From Membranipora membranacea (Eukaryota > Bryozoa > Gymnolaemata > Cheilostomatida > Membraniporidae), in NCBI GenBank assembly GCA_914767715.1, contig OU612073.1:4342001-4402000 (forward strand): DNA of 60,000 nucleotides. Reading direction: 5' to 3'. The notes beneath the pieces were generated by a model. It did no database searches, was not told the DNA's origin, and worked only from the letters and a program-made list of their open reading frames with translations. The translations under genes and the position numbers were made by a program. Below, in pieces: positions 1-12,409 of this stretch (the first letter of the stretch is position 1; every line of letters begins with the position of its first letter).

Positions 1-167
1 TCTGTATATCTTGATATCTTGCTGCCGATGTGATGACTTTGTGACATGCAGCCATAACTGACCTGCAGAAATGGCAAGGCAAAATATCTCTAAACAACAC
101 AACTACTTCATTATGAGTTCTTGTTTTGTAATGAATTGATAATACAGATGCGTGGTTTGACTTGTAG

Positions 168-3100
168 TATGGATTATGATACACATCCGGCAACACCAGG
201 CACTCCTAAGGATTACCTAACGTCACCACCAGTAGACAGTGCTGCCTCGTTTGAGATACGAGGTGGTAACAGTAGCGCTGAGAGTGGTGGGCTCTTCTGG
301 CTCAGGAAGGATGCTGAACGACGATCTAAACTGATAGACATTCTTACAGAGGATGCTTCTAAGGTATATACTGGCGTATATATAGCTGAGTAAATACATA
401 AATAGCATGTGTAAATATGTTATAAATGAGGGAGTCATATACATGATTGCATGTTGTTTTTTGTACACATTACTGTATGGCCTCGTATTTAGTGACATGA
501 GACAGTTTTATGATTATTTTGTACAGCTGTGTGAGATCTGGGCCGAGGACCAGAGAGCCAATCAGACTAACTGTTTAACAGAAGACCAAATGAGAACTCT
601 GGCCACAAATATGAGAGAATATATACACACTCAGGACTCTACTAGCTTAGATAACTACCTCAAAGAATTAGTTAATGAGACAATTTCACACGGTAGTTGG
701 AGTATGGAAGAGCTACAGCGAAGCATATACTCCCTTAATGAAGCGGTAAGTCAGTAATAATAATATATAATAATTTCTCCAGTCTAATCATTCTTATTCA
801 ATTATCAGAGTCCTGTCGACTTAATATAAGCTAGTTGTTAAGATGATCTTGCTCACAAAAACAATATTGAGAAAGCCTCAGTATGTTCTTCGGTTATCTC
901 TTTACAATCAGAAGTCAGAAGAACCTGGGTTTGCTTAGAGCAGATCTAAATTTGATGACACATTAGTCAATTGATAACTTTGTGTAATGGATTTCTATTT
1001 TTTATTGTTTCAGTCGGTCAGAATTTTGAGAGAACGACAGATGCCACCTCATTGGATGTTTGCGTTTGATGACTTTTTAAAAACAACCATAAAACACTCA
1101 ATAGAATTTTTGACGCCGGAGTTAAGATCGGACGACTCTGTAGATGGGGAGACAACACCTAATACTCTGCATCCTTCAAACAGTTTTCTTAACGGCAGCC
1201 TGTCTGTTACAGAAATCGAAAGCGCCTCCATATCAAAATATAGAAAGGTGTGTATCACATATGTATGACTAAGTTAGATGAACAGCTGTTGATATTCACT
1301 GAACAGTTTACTTTGAGAGAATGTAAGGGTCAGCTCTTATGCACTCATAGTCCAGAGATGTTGGAAATAATTGACTGGCTGAAAACTGAATTGGATAAAA
1401 ATTCAAAGGTCAAAATTAAACTTCTTTATGCCCAAGCCCAAGCAATCCTTTTCCTCTTTGATTTCCAGAAGCTCAACATTGTAGTAGTTTGCATGTGTTT
1501 TGGTAGCTTGACCCTGCTACAATAGATGGCTTTAAGTCAGTGGTAAATCAAAATAGAATGTGCCTATCTCTAGTAATCCTATAGTTCAAATTCCATTATT
1601 TTCTCCAATAGACCTTCATAATTATCAGCAATAAAATTAACCTACATCAGACAATTTCACGTCGACGCACATTGCCAAGTTGATTCAAAAGTGATTTTTG
1701 CATGAGTTTCAAATGTGACATCATCCTGCAATAATGGTATAATGTCTTTTTTAAACCTATGATTGAACTAGCCCCACCCAGCTGTTGTATTTGTATTTCT
1801 CCCTCCTTTGTATTGCTTTTATTTATTGTATAACCTTATCACTGTCTGTGTGCCCCCATGTATCGAATCAGTTCCGTGCCGATCAAACTTTTTTCACTTT
1901 ACCAATATCAAGCTTGGTTGGCTGTAGTAGTACTAAATGCTTTAGAATTAATGGAAGATTGGTCACTGTTTTGCGGCAGCTTGTCTAATCTTGATAATAT
2001 ACACAGCTAATATGCACTGAGTTTGAAAGTGTATGCATACGCTGATAATGAAACTGCAGCCGCCGGATGTAGACTTATTCATACTAACGGGTGGATTGGA
2101 AATGTATACTTTGGTTTCTTAGGTCTCTCAAGAGGATTGTGCTGGTACATTTCAGGATATTCAGAAACTTCAGGAAGAGTATTTAAAATCTCAGGAAAAC
2201 AATGTGGAGTTGTTGAAAGAGCTGGGTAAAGTAGACCGGAATTATCAACAGCTATTACGGGGTGTACTGCGGGAACGTCGAGCTCATGTTCAACATCTAG
2301 CGTATGTTTAATAGCTAACTATCTCCAAATAACAATCTAGATATTTCTTGATCCGTTTTCACTAGAGAGCTGTAGAATGATTAGACATCTCCATGTATGA
2401 CTCATTCTAAATCTGCTCACTAACTGTTACTTCTCTTGCCTCTGTCTATCATGCTTGACTTCTTATAATTAAATATGTTTGCTATTAGTATGTTTGATCT
2501 GTTGTAGTGACGCTATCGCGATGCCACCTCCGACACCTCTAGCTATTGGTACCCCCAGTCTATATGGAGTTGATTCCCCACCCAGTAATTCAGATGGACA
2601 GCCTGATAGTCCTGAGATCAGCCTAACTGTACCACCGCTACCCACGACGCATGAGGTAAGACACCAGTATATCTCTGTCCACCGCTACCCACGACCCATG
2701 AGGTAAGACACCAGTATATCTCTGTACCACCGCTACCCACGACCCATGAGGTAAGACACCAGTATATCTCTGTCCACCGCTACCCACGACCCATGAGATA
2801 AGACACCAGTATATCTCTGTACCACCGCTACCCAGGACCCATGAGGTAAGACACCAGTTTATCTCTGTACCACCGCTACCCAGGACCCATGAGGTAAGAC
2901 ACCAGTTTATCTCTGTACCACCGCTACCCACGACCCATGAGGTAAGACACCAGTATATCTCTGTACCACCGCTACCCACAACCCATGAGGTAAGACACCA
3001 GTTTATCTCTGTACCACCGCTACCCAGGACCCATGAGGTAAGACACCAGTATATCTCTGTACCACCGCTACCCACAACCCATGAGGTAAGACACCAGTTT

Positions 3101-3938
3101 ATCTCTGTACCACCGCTACCCACGACCCATGAGGTAAGACACCAGTTTATCTCTGTACCACCGCTACCCACGACCCATGAGGTAAGACACCAGTTTATCT
3201 CTGTACCACCGCTACCCACGACCCATGAGGTAAGACACCAGTTTATCTCTGTACCACCGCTACCCACAACCCATGAGGTAAGACACCAGTATATCTCTGT
3301 ACACATTTAATGGTCAGCCCATCATTATAATTGAAGGTAACACTACTTATTTTTAGACTGTATTGTTATGACAGCTGATGTGACTCTATACTGTTATATT
3401 GTTAGGTACGAGGAGATGAGAAGCTAGTACGATGGTTAGTTTCACTCAAGTGTGATGAGTCGACTATATCGAGGTTTGTGAATGAAGAATACACACTCAA
3501 TGATATAATGGAGCTCGTATCTAGAGAGGACCTGAGAAGGATGAATCTAAGGTATGTATCTATATCTGATTATACAGCTGGTGGGGGTGAGCGGGGGATG
3601 GGGGGCGAGTGGGTAGAGATACTCCTGTATGTCTATGTAATAGGTATGCAACATGTAGATTCTACAGATTCCTGTTGCTATAAAGATAGAGCAGAATATC
3701 ATCACATCCCTAAATTATGCACCCGGGATCGATCTCCATTTGGGCCCTATAATACATACATTTTCTTTGTTGAAGTAAATTTGAGAACTTGACATGATCA
3801 ATCGAATACTGATACAAATTATATTATTATCCCATTTGTAGAGGTGGTGTCGAATGTCGGATATGGAGGGAGATACTGAAAGTCAGGCAGAGTGGTAATC
3901 ACAACAGTGTTTATAATAGTCATATGGACTCGGACTAA
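168..3938 (+). CDS. MAP3K5: ASK1-type MAP kinase kinase kinase, C-terminal part (5' truncated by window)
   Basis: Apoptosis signal-regulating kinases start stress MAPK cascades (JNK, p38). Only the region after the kinase domain lies here. Exons read as 168-363, 527-745, 1014-1247, 2123-2301, 2508-2655, 3406-3551 and 3842-3938, stop TAA 3936-3938, all joins in phase. The first contains GLFWLRKDAERRSKLIDILT, matching the conserved ASK segment FFMLRKDSERR. The third has MPPHWMFAFDDF, matching PHWMFALDS. The fourth is a coiled coil beginning VSQEDCAGTFQ and rich in Gln, Glu and Leu. The last two form a SAM-like domain: LVRWLVSLKCDESTISRFV, EEYTLNDIMELVSREDL, then GGVECRIWREILKVRQ, as in MAP3K5/6/15. 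The first exon's left border is uncertain (148 or 168). The exon ending at 2655 runs into a minisatellite that repeats its 5' splice site. MAP3K5 cannot be separated from MAP3K15 here. The family call is firm. Confidence 0.9.
1250..1525 (+). other. Open frame inside MAP3K intron 3, probably not coding
   Basis: The 875-base intron 1248-2122 holds a 91-codon open frame with fairly protein-like text (for example SPEMLEIIDWLKTELDKNSK). The flanking exons are both phase 0 and join directly in agreement with ASK proteins, so it is not needed. It could be an unrecognised alternative exon, but I see no good splice-site pair around it. Confidence 0.2.
2630..3303. repeat. 48-bp minisatellite duplicating a 5' splice site, about 14 copies
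   Basis: The unit begins GTACCACCGCTACCCACGAC and contains CATGAGGTAAGACACCAG. Copy 1 is the real end of the MAP3K exon (exon|GTAAGA at 2655/2656). The copies that follow repeat the exon end together with the intron start. Most units are 48 bp; two are 47 bp (missing an A). One copy, near 2797, reads GAGATAAG and has lost the GT donor. Several have TTTATC for TATATC. The opposite strand is open for 222 codons only because the unit is a multiple of three. Confidence 0.95.
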
Positions 3939-4042
3939 CCTCTTTCCTTTTATTTTTTTTATGGCTACGCAAATTTATAAGATTATAGCCTACCAAAACA
4001 CCCCATACCTACAATATCAACCTGCAGTTTCTGCTAATGCCA

Positions 4043-4182
4043 CGTCCCATTATATGGAGTCCCATTATATGGAGTCCCATTATATGGAGTCCCATTATAT
4101 GGAGTCCCATTATATGGAGTCCCATTATATGGAGTCCCATTATATGGAGTCCCATTATATGGAGTCCCATTATATGGAGTCA
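4043..4182. repeat. 15-bp tandem repeat, 9 copies
   Basis: Nearly perfect head-to-tail copies of CCCATTATATGGAGT, about 100 bp after the MAP3K stop. Both strands are open through it (SHYME or NGTPY pentapeptides) because the unit length is a multiple of three. It probably lies in the 3' UTR or spacer. Confidence 0.95.
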
Positions 4183-6790
4183 GTGAAATGTCACAGAGAA
4201 GTATTAGTTGATCCCCAGTTATGGAAGACAAAAGTTGCAACTGCTTTGAAGCTGGTGACAAAATCTATTATCCCAGTTTAATTTTTTATCAAGTTTTGCT
4301 ACATGTAAATAATGTAATTATTTTCAATGATTTTTCTCAATTTTTTATTGTTGTATTTGAAAATTTTCAACTCCATCTTTTTGTATCATGGAGCTAGTCA
4401 TCATGACTATTTGCTGATTATCCCAAAATTATGCATCGGGATGAGAATCAAAAGGTTAACAATGAGTCAATTATGTGCAATAACTGGTTGTGGATGTATT
4501 GCAAGTCCAGTATTATTATTTTTCGGAAAAACTGACAGTCATTTTGCTGCAGTTCATAAAACCATCTTTTTTTAAATCTTGAATGATTTCAAAGGCTGTT
4601 GTTTGTTACAGACATCTTCAAACCTGTCTAAATTTCTATTCTATGATAGTTTACAGTGTTCGCTGCACTGTATGATTGACAAAGCTGTTCGCCAATAAAA
4701 TTTACTGAAAATAAACTTCCATAATTTTGTTTAAAGGTATATCATTTATCTTCATACCAAATACCAGCTGCCAAATTCTTTGCTGGTGATATGTCATTGT
4801 ACTATATGAAGGCAATCAACTGAAATCATCGACCTCGATTTGCAGCACTAGTGGATTCGAGAAATGAGCTGAAAGATTCAAAACCGGGAAAAGGTGCTGA
4901 TCGAATTCCTTGTTTAAAACCTAGTGTTTGGAAAATGATGTTCTGATATATTAATGGTGTCTTGGTTCAATGCGAAATAAATCGTGATTGTGTGACTTGA
5001 GAGGCTGAGTCTCTTAACTTTACAAAGGTAGCCTGTTAATCAGGTGCAGTAGTGCTTGATTTGATCACAATCTATGCTGGCCACTGAGCTACATATAATA
5101 TGTATGTCATTCCACACCGTGATACTGGCATGTCCCAGTAATTTTGTGAGGGGTGTGTTAGTGGTTTTAGGGCTAGGCTATCTGCCATAATCTCTAAGCT
5201 TTTTACTAGATCATCTTTATCAAACCTGCTTTGTTATCATATTTTTCTATTATGCACCAAATCAGTGTTTACCATTACCAAGACACAGCAACTGACAACA
5301 ATCAATCTTACATTATCGTCCTTTGTCCAAAGCAGGAACCCTTACAATCACCTAAAATTCATGGATAGTATGTGAATGATGATTCGAAGCATTGAAACTT
5401 GGGTGAATATCCACAGTAGTCATAATCAGCAATCACAACTATCAGGTATGTCTCTCTCTGTATTGATTTTGTATTAGTTATATACTTCATATGTTTGGTT
5501 CAGTATCATATGAGTTCCCAGAGTATCTTACCCTAGAGGAGTTGTGTATTCGCTGGAGGAAGAGTTCTCACATACTTAAAATAGTTGAATTTAATTCTAG
5601 CTCAAATTTACGCACCCTCTCAACATGATATATAATCTACTCTCACCTCATCCATTCGTTTATAAGAGCGCATCTGGAATGGATTGGAATCGTGCACTTG
5701 GGTTTGATATTAATTCAAATCAAATTTTTTGCTGGCTTATTATTGATTGATTTGTATTGTTTATATTTAAATGCAAATGGGCATAGCTAAAAATGCGAAT
5801 GAAGCTATGCCTGATAACGGATATTTAGCTGACCCACAAATAAATGTGAATGAAAGTCTTGCTCCAACGTTTCAATACAAACAGAAAAAGAATGCTATCA
5901 GTTCCCACACCATGGACAATGATGACAGTTGCAGCATTATTATGAGATTAGAATTCCCAACACTATTACCAGAGGAATAGCTACATCATCATCCATAGAT
6001 GGAAGAGGGCAGCAAATGATTTTTTTTCCCTTTTAGGGGCTAGTTCATAATAAAATATGATAAATCAGTATATAGTAGAAACATATCTATAATCCACAGA
6101 AGGATCTCATACTGTATCCTATGAAATGACAACGTTTGTTATTTAGACGAGTTGCATCGCAATCCACCATGAGTGTACGAAAGAGAAGTGGGCTTTCAAG
6201 TTGGCTGATGTATCATACTTTATATATTAACTTTAATTGGAATAATTTTCATTTTCGAATGTTTTTAAAATCAGAGGCAACTAAAATGATGTAAACTGAA
6301 TTTGATGATTACAATAGGATTTTTACCATCATAACTATGAACCCAATAATTTAAAAAAAACTTGGTAGGATTATGTGCTAACAATATTGTGCTGATGTGC
6401 TCACAAAACACTGCTGTGTGTATGAGATCACTAACCATAGTAACAATAATAAGCAAAAAAGGTTGTGGAGATAACATTTGATTTCTCTAAATCGTTTAAA
6501 TGTTTAAAACGGTGAATCATTAAGCTCTTCTGTTGTTTTCTTTCTGTCAGCCAGCATCTCACATCAAGATCAAAAGAGCTGTGAGCTGATACTTAGTGTT
6601 GCAATACTGCATTTAAGTGAACAAACATCCATAACTGTACAAAATTATGTAGGAACAACACGAGTCCAACGATAAGACCAGAGGAGCCACAAAAAAGCCA
6701 CTAGTTAAAGTAGGGAATTTCAGATAATGACTGTGAAAGACCCAAGCATGCTAGTGAAAATAACCATAATGTATTGTTTATAAGAAGTAA

Positions 6791-6796
6791 TTTATT
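6791..6796 (-). other. Candidate polyadenylation signal of WASHC3
   Basis: AATAAA on the minus strand about 150 bases after the WASHC3 stop codon. It is the nearest canonical hexamer. Inferred from position only. Confidence 0.4.
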
Positions 6797-6945
6797 CTAA
6801 TCATTGTTCTGATCCGATCAATAGCATGTTGATAAATTTATTTTAGCACCATTTTCAAGAATAGGATACACAATCAGTAGAACGCTGTAATATAGTATTG
6901 TCTGAAGCACACTGGAATGACTTATATTATTGTTATTATGATTAG

Positions 6946-8521
6946 TTAGTCACTGTCAGTGAAGGCTTCCTCCGAGTCACTAGATGAGTCTTTGGTCGCA
7001 CCTGCAGGTGGCGCTGGTGCATCCGGAGTATCAAGTAAATCTGCATCAAATCCTTCAGCAGCCATCTTTATTTTAACAGCTTGTGGCGGAACCCCCTAGA
7101 GATAACATGAATAAAACTAGTCAACAGAAAACACTTTGAAAAATCCTGGTCACTGAGGGCACTGATTTTTCCAACCAGCCAGATTTCAGAAACTGCTTTG
7201 ACATCAAACAGCTACAACAACCACACAAAAATTGGTGTCTCATATCGCCAAAGCAGTCATTACCTACCATGTTAAGCATCTTAAAGAATCTTTTATATCT
7301 GTCATCTTGTGATATTTTGACAAAATTTTCCTCCACCACTTCAGGTTCCTATCAAAATTAAGGATTGTATTAAGTGATAATGTACAGATATTCAGATATG
7401 GCTTACAGAATACAATACGTGATTTCATAACCCCATTGCTAAAAATGTGGCGATAGCAGTACTAAGGACAAACATTGAGATATACACAGCCTGGGTTTTC
7501 GGTTGTCCACACATGAATGTATGTGAGAGGTAACTGCTCGGTGAGCCTTAGTATAATTCTAAAGGTTACCATGTATGATAAGACATGGCTTAGACTTTTA
7601 TGGTTGTTGCATCGGAAAAATTATATAATGATGATAAGCTTTTCTATGTTGATCAATACAAAGAGTATTACTATTTTGTTTCATAGAATGATTACAAAGT
7701 TACATTACAAGCCAAGATTAATAAAACTGCACAAGATATCGGATATATAACATATAGTACTTACTGCAGCAGGTAAAGGTTGCTCACTGGCTGTCTGTTC
7801 TGTTGAAGCCTGTACAGTAGTATTAGATTCACCACCAGGAGCAGCAGCAGGAGCAGCAGCAGGAGCAGAGTCTACAGGTGCAGCAGCACTCTGAGCTGGA
7901 GGAGCGTCTGTTACAGTTACTCCATCTAATCCTGGTATTGATGATAGCTGTAGGATTAATAATAAAGAGCTTACATCAATCTTGAAATAACATATTTTTA
8001 GATCACCATTACAGCTGTTGACTGATCTACTATCGGATAACCTCACAAATCCATATGAGCCGATAATAGTTGTGCTTATTGTGGTACAAAGAGAGAATCT
8101 TACTTTTCCTTCTAGAATGCTCATAGTAGTTTCCAGTCGCTGCATCTGTGACTCTATGACAGCTATTTTCTCTTCACAAACACCCGAGAATCTATTGAGA
8201 AACCGGACTGTGTGAGCAACATAGTGGTTGATGAACGCCAACAACCGCTTCTGATCCAATGGTTTCACCTACAATAGATTCGAGTGTACATTGCATATTT
8301 TAGCTCCCGGAAATTAGCAAGAGAATGTAAACATTACTTTGGTCATCTTAGTGACACTTTACCTTCAGAGGGGCTACATTACATTTTCTAGATAATAGAC
8401 TACCTATCACATAACCGTATCTTTCAATGCTCATATCATTGCAACAGTTATCTATAAATTCATACTACACCTTGGTATAATCTATTCCAGTTCCGACAAT
8501 AGGTAATCCGTCCTCATCCAT
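6946..8521 (-). CDS. WASHC3: WASH complex subunit 3 (CCDC53)
   Basis: WASHC3 is a small coiled-coil subunit of the WASH complex, which activates Arp2/3 on endosomes for retromer-linked sorting. Five exons on the minus strand: 8471-8521, 8104-8268, 7765-7947, 7268-7348, 6946-7095, all joined at phase 0, giving 209 aa (human 194). The first exon reads MDEDGLPIVGTGIDYTK, almost the human N-terminus. Then come FLNRFSGVCEEK and LETTMSILEGK (coiled coil), LSSIPGLDGVTV, DDRYKRFFKMLNM, GVPPQAVKIKM, and the tail LLDTPDAPAPPAG with SSSDSEEAFTDSD. All occur in the same order in the human protein. The middle exon is expanded by an Ala/Pro-rich stretch (residues about 85-115) without a clear human counterpart. 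Neighbours are convergent MAP3K and the divergent zinc transporter. Confidence 0.95.
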
Positions 8522-8889
8522 TGCACAGGACTAATCAGAGTTTTCACTCTACTTTGTAAGCCTTTGCTTCAAAATAATATGATCGTGAATAGACCTACAA
8601 CAAGATTTAATAACATTAACCTGTTTACACCATCATCTTCTACAGGGCTCCGAACCCACGAGAGAACCTGCTGGTTAAAAACATTATAAGCCTAAGCTTC
8701 GCAGGCAATGTCTGTCACTTGCAGGATATAGTCTGGTAAGGCAGTTGCCTTTTACAAGGTAGAATGTTTGCCTTGCAGCAATAAATTACGTACAAAGCAT
8801 GTCGGGAGGATATGGTTTTATTGTTATTGAATTACCGCTATACTAAAGGTAGCAAAAGCTATACAACATAGAGTTGCTTGCATTGACTG

Positions 8890-9055
8890 ATTGTGATTTA
8901 AGATCACAGGTCTACTCCAAAACCTGGTCAGTTGACTGACCCCCCCTCCTTGAGGTTTTGTTGTTTTTTGGGGGCCAGTCAACATTGCCAAAGTCCCAGG
9001 TTTTGGAGACGGAGTATGACAAGTCTCACAGAGTAGACCTGTGTTTAAGATCTTA
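8890..9055. mobile_element. MITE-like imperfect inverted repeat
   Basis: The left arm TTTAAGATCACAGGTCTACT, continuing into CCAAAACCTGG, pairs with the right half, which holds CCAGGTTTTGGAGA and GAGTAGACCTGTGTTTAAGA. The centre holds GTCAGTTGACTGAC and a matching CCAGTCAAC. No coding capacity and no clear target duplication. Confidence 0.55.
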
Positions 9056-9200
9056 AATTGGCAGTAGCACTGTACTACCGTATAAATTGGCACACAGTGC
9101 ACATAGACTATGATATCATGGTTGAAAGTATAGGATGTGAATAATTTACTTCCTACCCCAAACTGGATGCCTAACAGTAACAAACATGCAACACACTGAT

Positions 9201-9239
9201 CTAAGGATTGTGACTGTGTTACACAGTCACAATCCTTAG
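9201..9239. repeat. Perfect 19-bp-arm hairpin
   Basis: CTAAGGATTGTGACTGTGT at 9201-9219 is followed by one T and then its exact reverse complement at 9221-9239. Origin unknown, probably one of the many small palindromic insertions in this locus. Confidence 0.9.
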
Positions 9240-9305
9240 AGTCAGATGACTTTTTTTATCATCTTGGCCTGTCATAATTAAGCTGTATATCTCTATGTTT
9301 ACCTC

Positions 9306-9346
9306 ACTCACTTGAATCAAGGAGTTTACTCCTTGCTTGAATGAGT
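9306..9346. repeat. Hairpin of the CAAGGAGT/ACTCCTTG family
   Basis: The core is TCAAGGAGT-TT-ACTCCTTG, extended on both sides by TTGAA/TTCAA-type complementarity and flanked by ACTCA/TGAGT. Confidence 0.75.
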
Positions 9347-9889
9347 CACAATGATGTAGTTTAATATTAGTTATCAGAGCTAAAACAAATCAAAAGCTTT
9401 TCCTTTTGACCAGAGCTAACTTACATCCAATTTGGTTTGGACTTTTCCCATTCCGGAAGTTGAAAAAAGCCCAGAAACTATGGTTAGTTAAACATATCTG
9501 ATAAGGGCTTATCCACTTTCCCTACAAATGCTTGGGAGACTATGGTTAAAAAAGCACGTGACGGTCATGTGATTGATAGGGTTGGCTGAAGAAGAGAAAA
9601 ATTGCATACATAGATAGGACCAGGGAGTTACAGAGAACTCCTTGCATAGGACCAATGAACTAAACATAGGACCAATGAACTAAGGGTTTAGTTCATTGAT
9701 AGGACATAGGTATGCACTTGCAATGTCTTGGTAATTCTATTTAATTTTTCATAGATTAAAGGTATGCTTTACCATGATATAAGACCTAAACTAAAGCTCA
9801 GTTCCAACCTAACTCTACTCTACCACTCCTTGTTTGTTATCACTATTATAGATTAATCATTATAATACAGCTGTTACCCTCTTTTGTCT

Positions 9890-10550
9890 TTGCCTTTAAA
9901 TTATTGGTATTATCACACCTTGCAGCCATGGGCACCTGGGGGATCTGCCCAGCAGTACACTTTGTCCATGTCCACTATCAACCACCCACACAATGTGTGG
10001 CCGTGGGTGGTTGTGCCATGGACAATGGATTCCATTCCATTCTCCCTGGTTGTGCTAAGAATCTACGGAAGCCTGAATGAGATGTTTGTCATGAAGGCAT
10101 CCGGTGGGTGCTTGGTCAACCACCAGATGCCAAATAGGTGTCCAGTTGCATAAAAAGGCACCCAAACACGATTTGATGGGTGGGCTCGTAACAGAGGGGG
10201 ATGAGTTGTAAACACTCATCATCGGGTGACAAACCCATCCGAATGGGGTGGGTACTGCATATATTACTGTTCTATACCCATATATGGCAACCAACAAACA
10301 GTTGCCAAGTGTTCATCCGATGGGTTTGTGACACCCACACTTTGAGATGGACACATGGTGAAATAGATGGGCCAGTTAGCACTGCCAGATAAGTACTTGT
10401 CTTAAGCAGATGGCTCTTTACAGAGATGTGTGTCAGATGGGCATACACCAGAGACATTTTTAGCACTCCTCCAGTGATTTCATACTTGAATAAACCCCAA
10501 GCACCCATGTTCTCTGCTTATGTCATGCATTAAAGACAGGCCTACTTGTA
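9890..10550. repeat. Inverted-repeat-rich patch
   Basis: It contains nested complementary segments: CAACCACCCA (about 9980) with TGGGTGGTTG (about 10006), extended by GTCCATG/CATGGAC; and GTGACAAACCCATC (about 10226) with GATGGGTTTGTGAC (about 10318). The segment TCCACTATCAACCAC is shared with palindromes at 37433 and 43970. Ends are not defined. Confidence 0.45.
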
Positions 10551-11464
10551 CTTTGTACACCAAACCATTTCATTTTCACGGCAACAGCAATGTCATTGAC
10601 TCTTGGTAAAATATGACTTGACAGCGCTTACTAGATTAATGAGATCCTACGATCATGTTTATTTTGTAGTGATCCCATGAATGATTTTGCCTGCTGCGAC
10701 TAAAACATTTTTACATCTTGTATTTTGCGAGAAGGCTGTTCAATTTCTCCCTCATATCTTTGACAGGCTTCGCTTCCCAGTCAGGCCACAAATGGGAAAA
10801 ACCTGATATGCACTCAGGGCACTGTGTGATCTGGCTGAAACATCATTTGTGGCTGGCCATCTCTTTGTGCCATTATGAAACAAAAATTATATGATACCAG
10901 GGACAAAGAAAAAACTAAATGTTGCATAAAAGTATGCAATGTACCGTGGATGGCTTCCCAATGACCCACTTTTAACTCGACTCGACATTTTGATCCGGTG
11001 ATAAACCTGTTTTATGTAAGATCAACATATGTGGAGGTTATGCATGTCAGCATGTTGAGCGTTCTGACAGGGCGTTGACAGAACATTGATCCTGTCATGG
11101 CAACTTTTACCACTGCTTTAATTTTTCATATTTCATTTGTTTCTTAGCACTGTACAACAGGGGTTGAGCTTACAGTTTTAGCACACATACTCTACCAATG
11201 ATAAAAAATGGAAATATCGGTAAAACTCTAAAAAAAAACAGGTTAGCTTGACTACATTATTTCATGCTCTTTCTACAAACTATCTTAACCATTTAATCGC
11301 TTTTGCAAAACATGATATGTATTGCCTTTAAATACTCAAAACTTGACTGACAACGTTTAACATACATGTTCATTTTTTTTTATTCAATTATGGGGATATT
11401 TACCATTCATTGATATACTGAAAAGCTTTCATATGAAACACGAACGAACAATAACATGTCTTAA

Positions 11465-11920
11465 GCCTGGTGCCCAATTGCAAAACACAGACTCAAGACT
11501 CTTGCGAGGCCCTGCAATGCTCTTGCAAGAATCTTACCACTCTTTTCTTGTGGTTCACAATTAAAGTTTGCTCTAGCAGTCTTGCAGCAGTGCGCAATAA
11601 TCTTACGACTGCTCAGATTGTGGTCCACAATTGATAGCAGAATTTCTAAGATTTCATCCAAATCTTAGTCCAACTATAACAAAAACAGCCAAAATCTCAG
11701 CTGTATGGCTATGTGGTTCACAATTATTATTTCTAAGATACCACATTGCAATTGTCTTGCAACAATCTCAGAATTATGATACAGTCAGACTTTTGAGATT
11801 GTTCTTGCAAGATTTGCAAGAGTCTTGAGACACAGATTTCTTTGGTTCAGAATTGAAGAACTGTTGTAAAACCTTGAAAGACCCAAAATCTTGCAATTTT
11901 GCTGCAATTGGGCACCAGAC
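11465..11920. mobile_element. Non-autonomous TTAA-flanked element (piggyBac-like)
   Basis: Terminal inverted repeats GCCTGGTGCCCAATTGC (left) and its near-exact reverse complement GCAATTGGGCACCAGAC (right) are bordered on both sides by TTAA (11461-11464 and 11921-11924). The interior is 456 bp of AT-rich, partly repetitive sequence (several CTTGCAAGA and GTGGTTCACAATT copies) without a transposase frame. TTAA flanks are the hallmark of piggyBac insertions. Family assignment is inferred from the flanks only. Confidence 0.65.
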
Positions 11921-12317
11921 TTAACACAACATGACATACACAGTCACTGATACCTTCTAAATTGATTCATTTGTTTTGTTATTGCATCCAATACAATGGT
12001 GTTCATAAAATTCTCACAGTGTTGGGTTGAAGCTGACAATGAAATGAGGTCATTAAAACTTGACATAGAAAAGGGAATAATATTTGGCACTTTCCTAGTT
12101 ATATCCTGAAAACAGAGGTGTAATATATAATATGTATATGAGCATCTAAGAATTATTCGTAGAGCAGTTACGATGTGACGAGCAGAGGTTTGTCATTGAA
12201 GTTAAAGTTCTTGTACTGTATCTTGTGGTAATGTAGCAAATTTCTGTGCTAACGCTACATGGCCGATACAAATTTTTTTTTACATTATGTTACAGTTAGC
12301 TCAAAGTGGCAGATTAG

Positions 12318-12409
12318 ATGGCAACTGCTAGTTACCCAGGCAGCAGAAGCAGCGGCAGATCGAGAGCGGTATACTCTCCGGCTAACCAAATACCTGATGT
12401 ATCGTTCAG
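12318..12409 (+). CDS. Possible alternative first coding exon of the zinc transporter
   Basis: From ATG 12318 the frame reads MATASYPGSRSSGRSRAVYS and on to ...PDVSF, followed by a strong donor CAG|GTAAGC at 12409. It ends in phase 2, the phase that exon 2 of the transporter (15062) accepts. The Ser/Arg-rich text resembles a variable cytosolic tail. A second frame over the same bases is also open, so coding status is uncertain. Confidence 0.35.

Larger units (their letters stand above)
3939..6945. other. Convergent spacer between MAP3K and WASHC3
   Basis: AT-rich and apart from one minisatellite without recognisable genes. AATAAA near 4695 could be a polyadenylation signal for the MAP3K transcript. 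Short open frames at 4327-4575 and 5771-5980 have no recognisable motifs. Confidence 0.5.
8522..12317. other. Spacer upstream of WASHC3 and the zinc transporter, rich in palindromes
   Basis: No exon recognised. It holds a MITE-like inverted repeat (8890-9055), hairpins at 9201-9239 and 9306-9346, CAATGAACT palindromes near 9655-9698, an inverted-repeat-rich patch at about 9890-10550, and a TTAA-flanked element at 11465-11920. The promoters of both flanking genes should lie near its ends, but I see no clear core promoter motif. Confidence 0.5.

Noticed and set aside
2630-3303. CRISPR-like regular repeat
   Set aside because: Repeats are contiguous without spacers, and the DNA is animal.
2638-3306. 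222-codon minus-strand open frame with a 16-residue repeat
   Set aside because: It is the antisense of the 48-bp minisatellite. It is open only because the unit is a multiple of three, and it lies opposite a supported MAP3K exon-intron border.
4034-4281. Overlapping plus and minus frames with SHYME or NGTPY repeats
   Set aside because: Both arise from a 15-bp tandem repeat. No conserved flanking protein sequence.
8824-9183. 119-codon minus-strand open frame
   Set aside because: It runs through the inverted-repeat element at 8890-9055 and shows no family motif.
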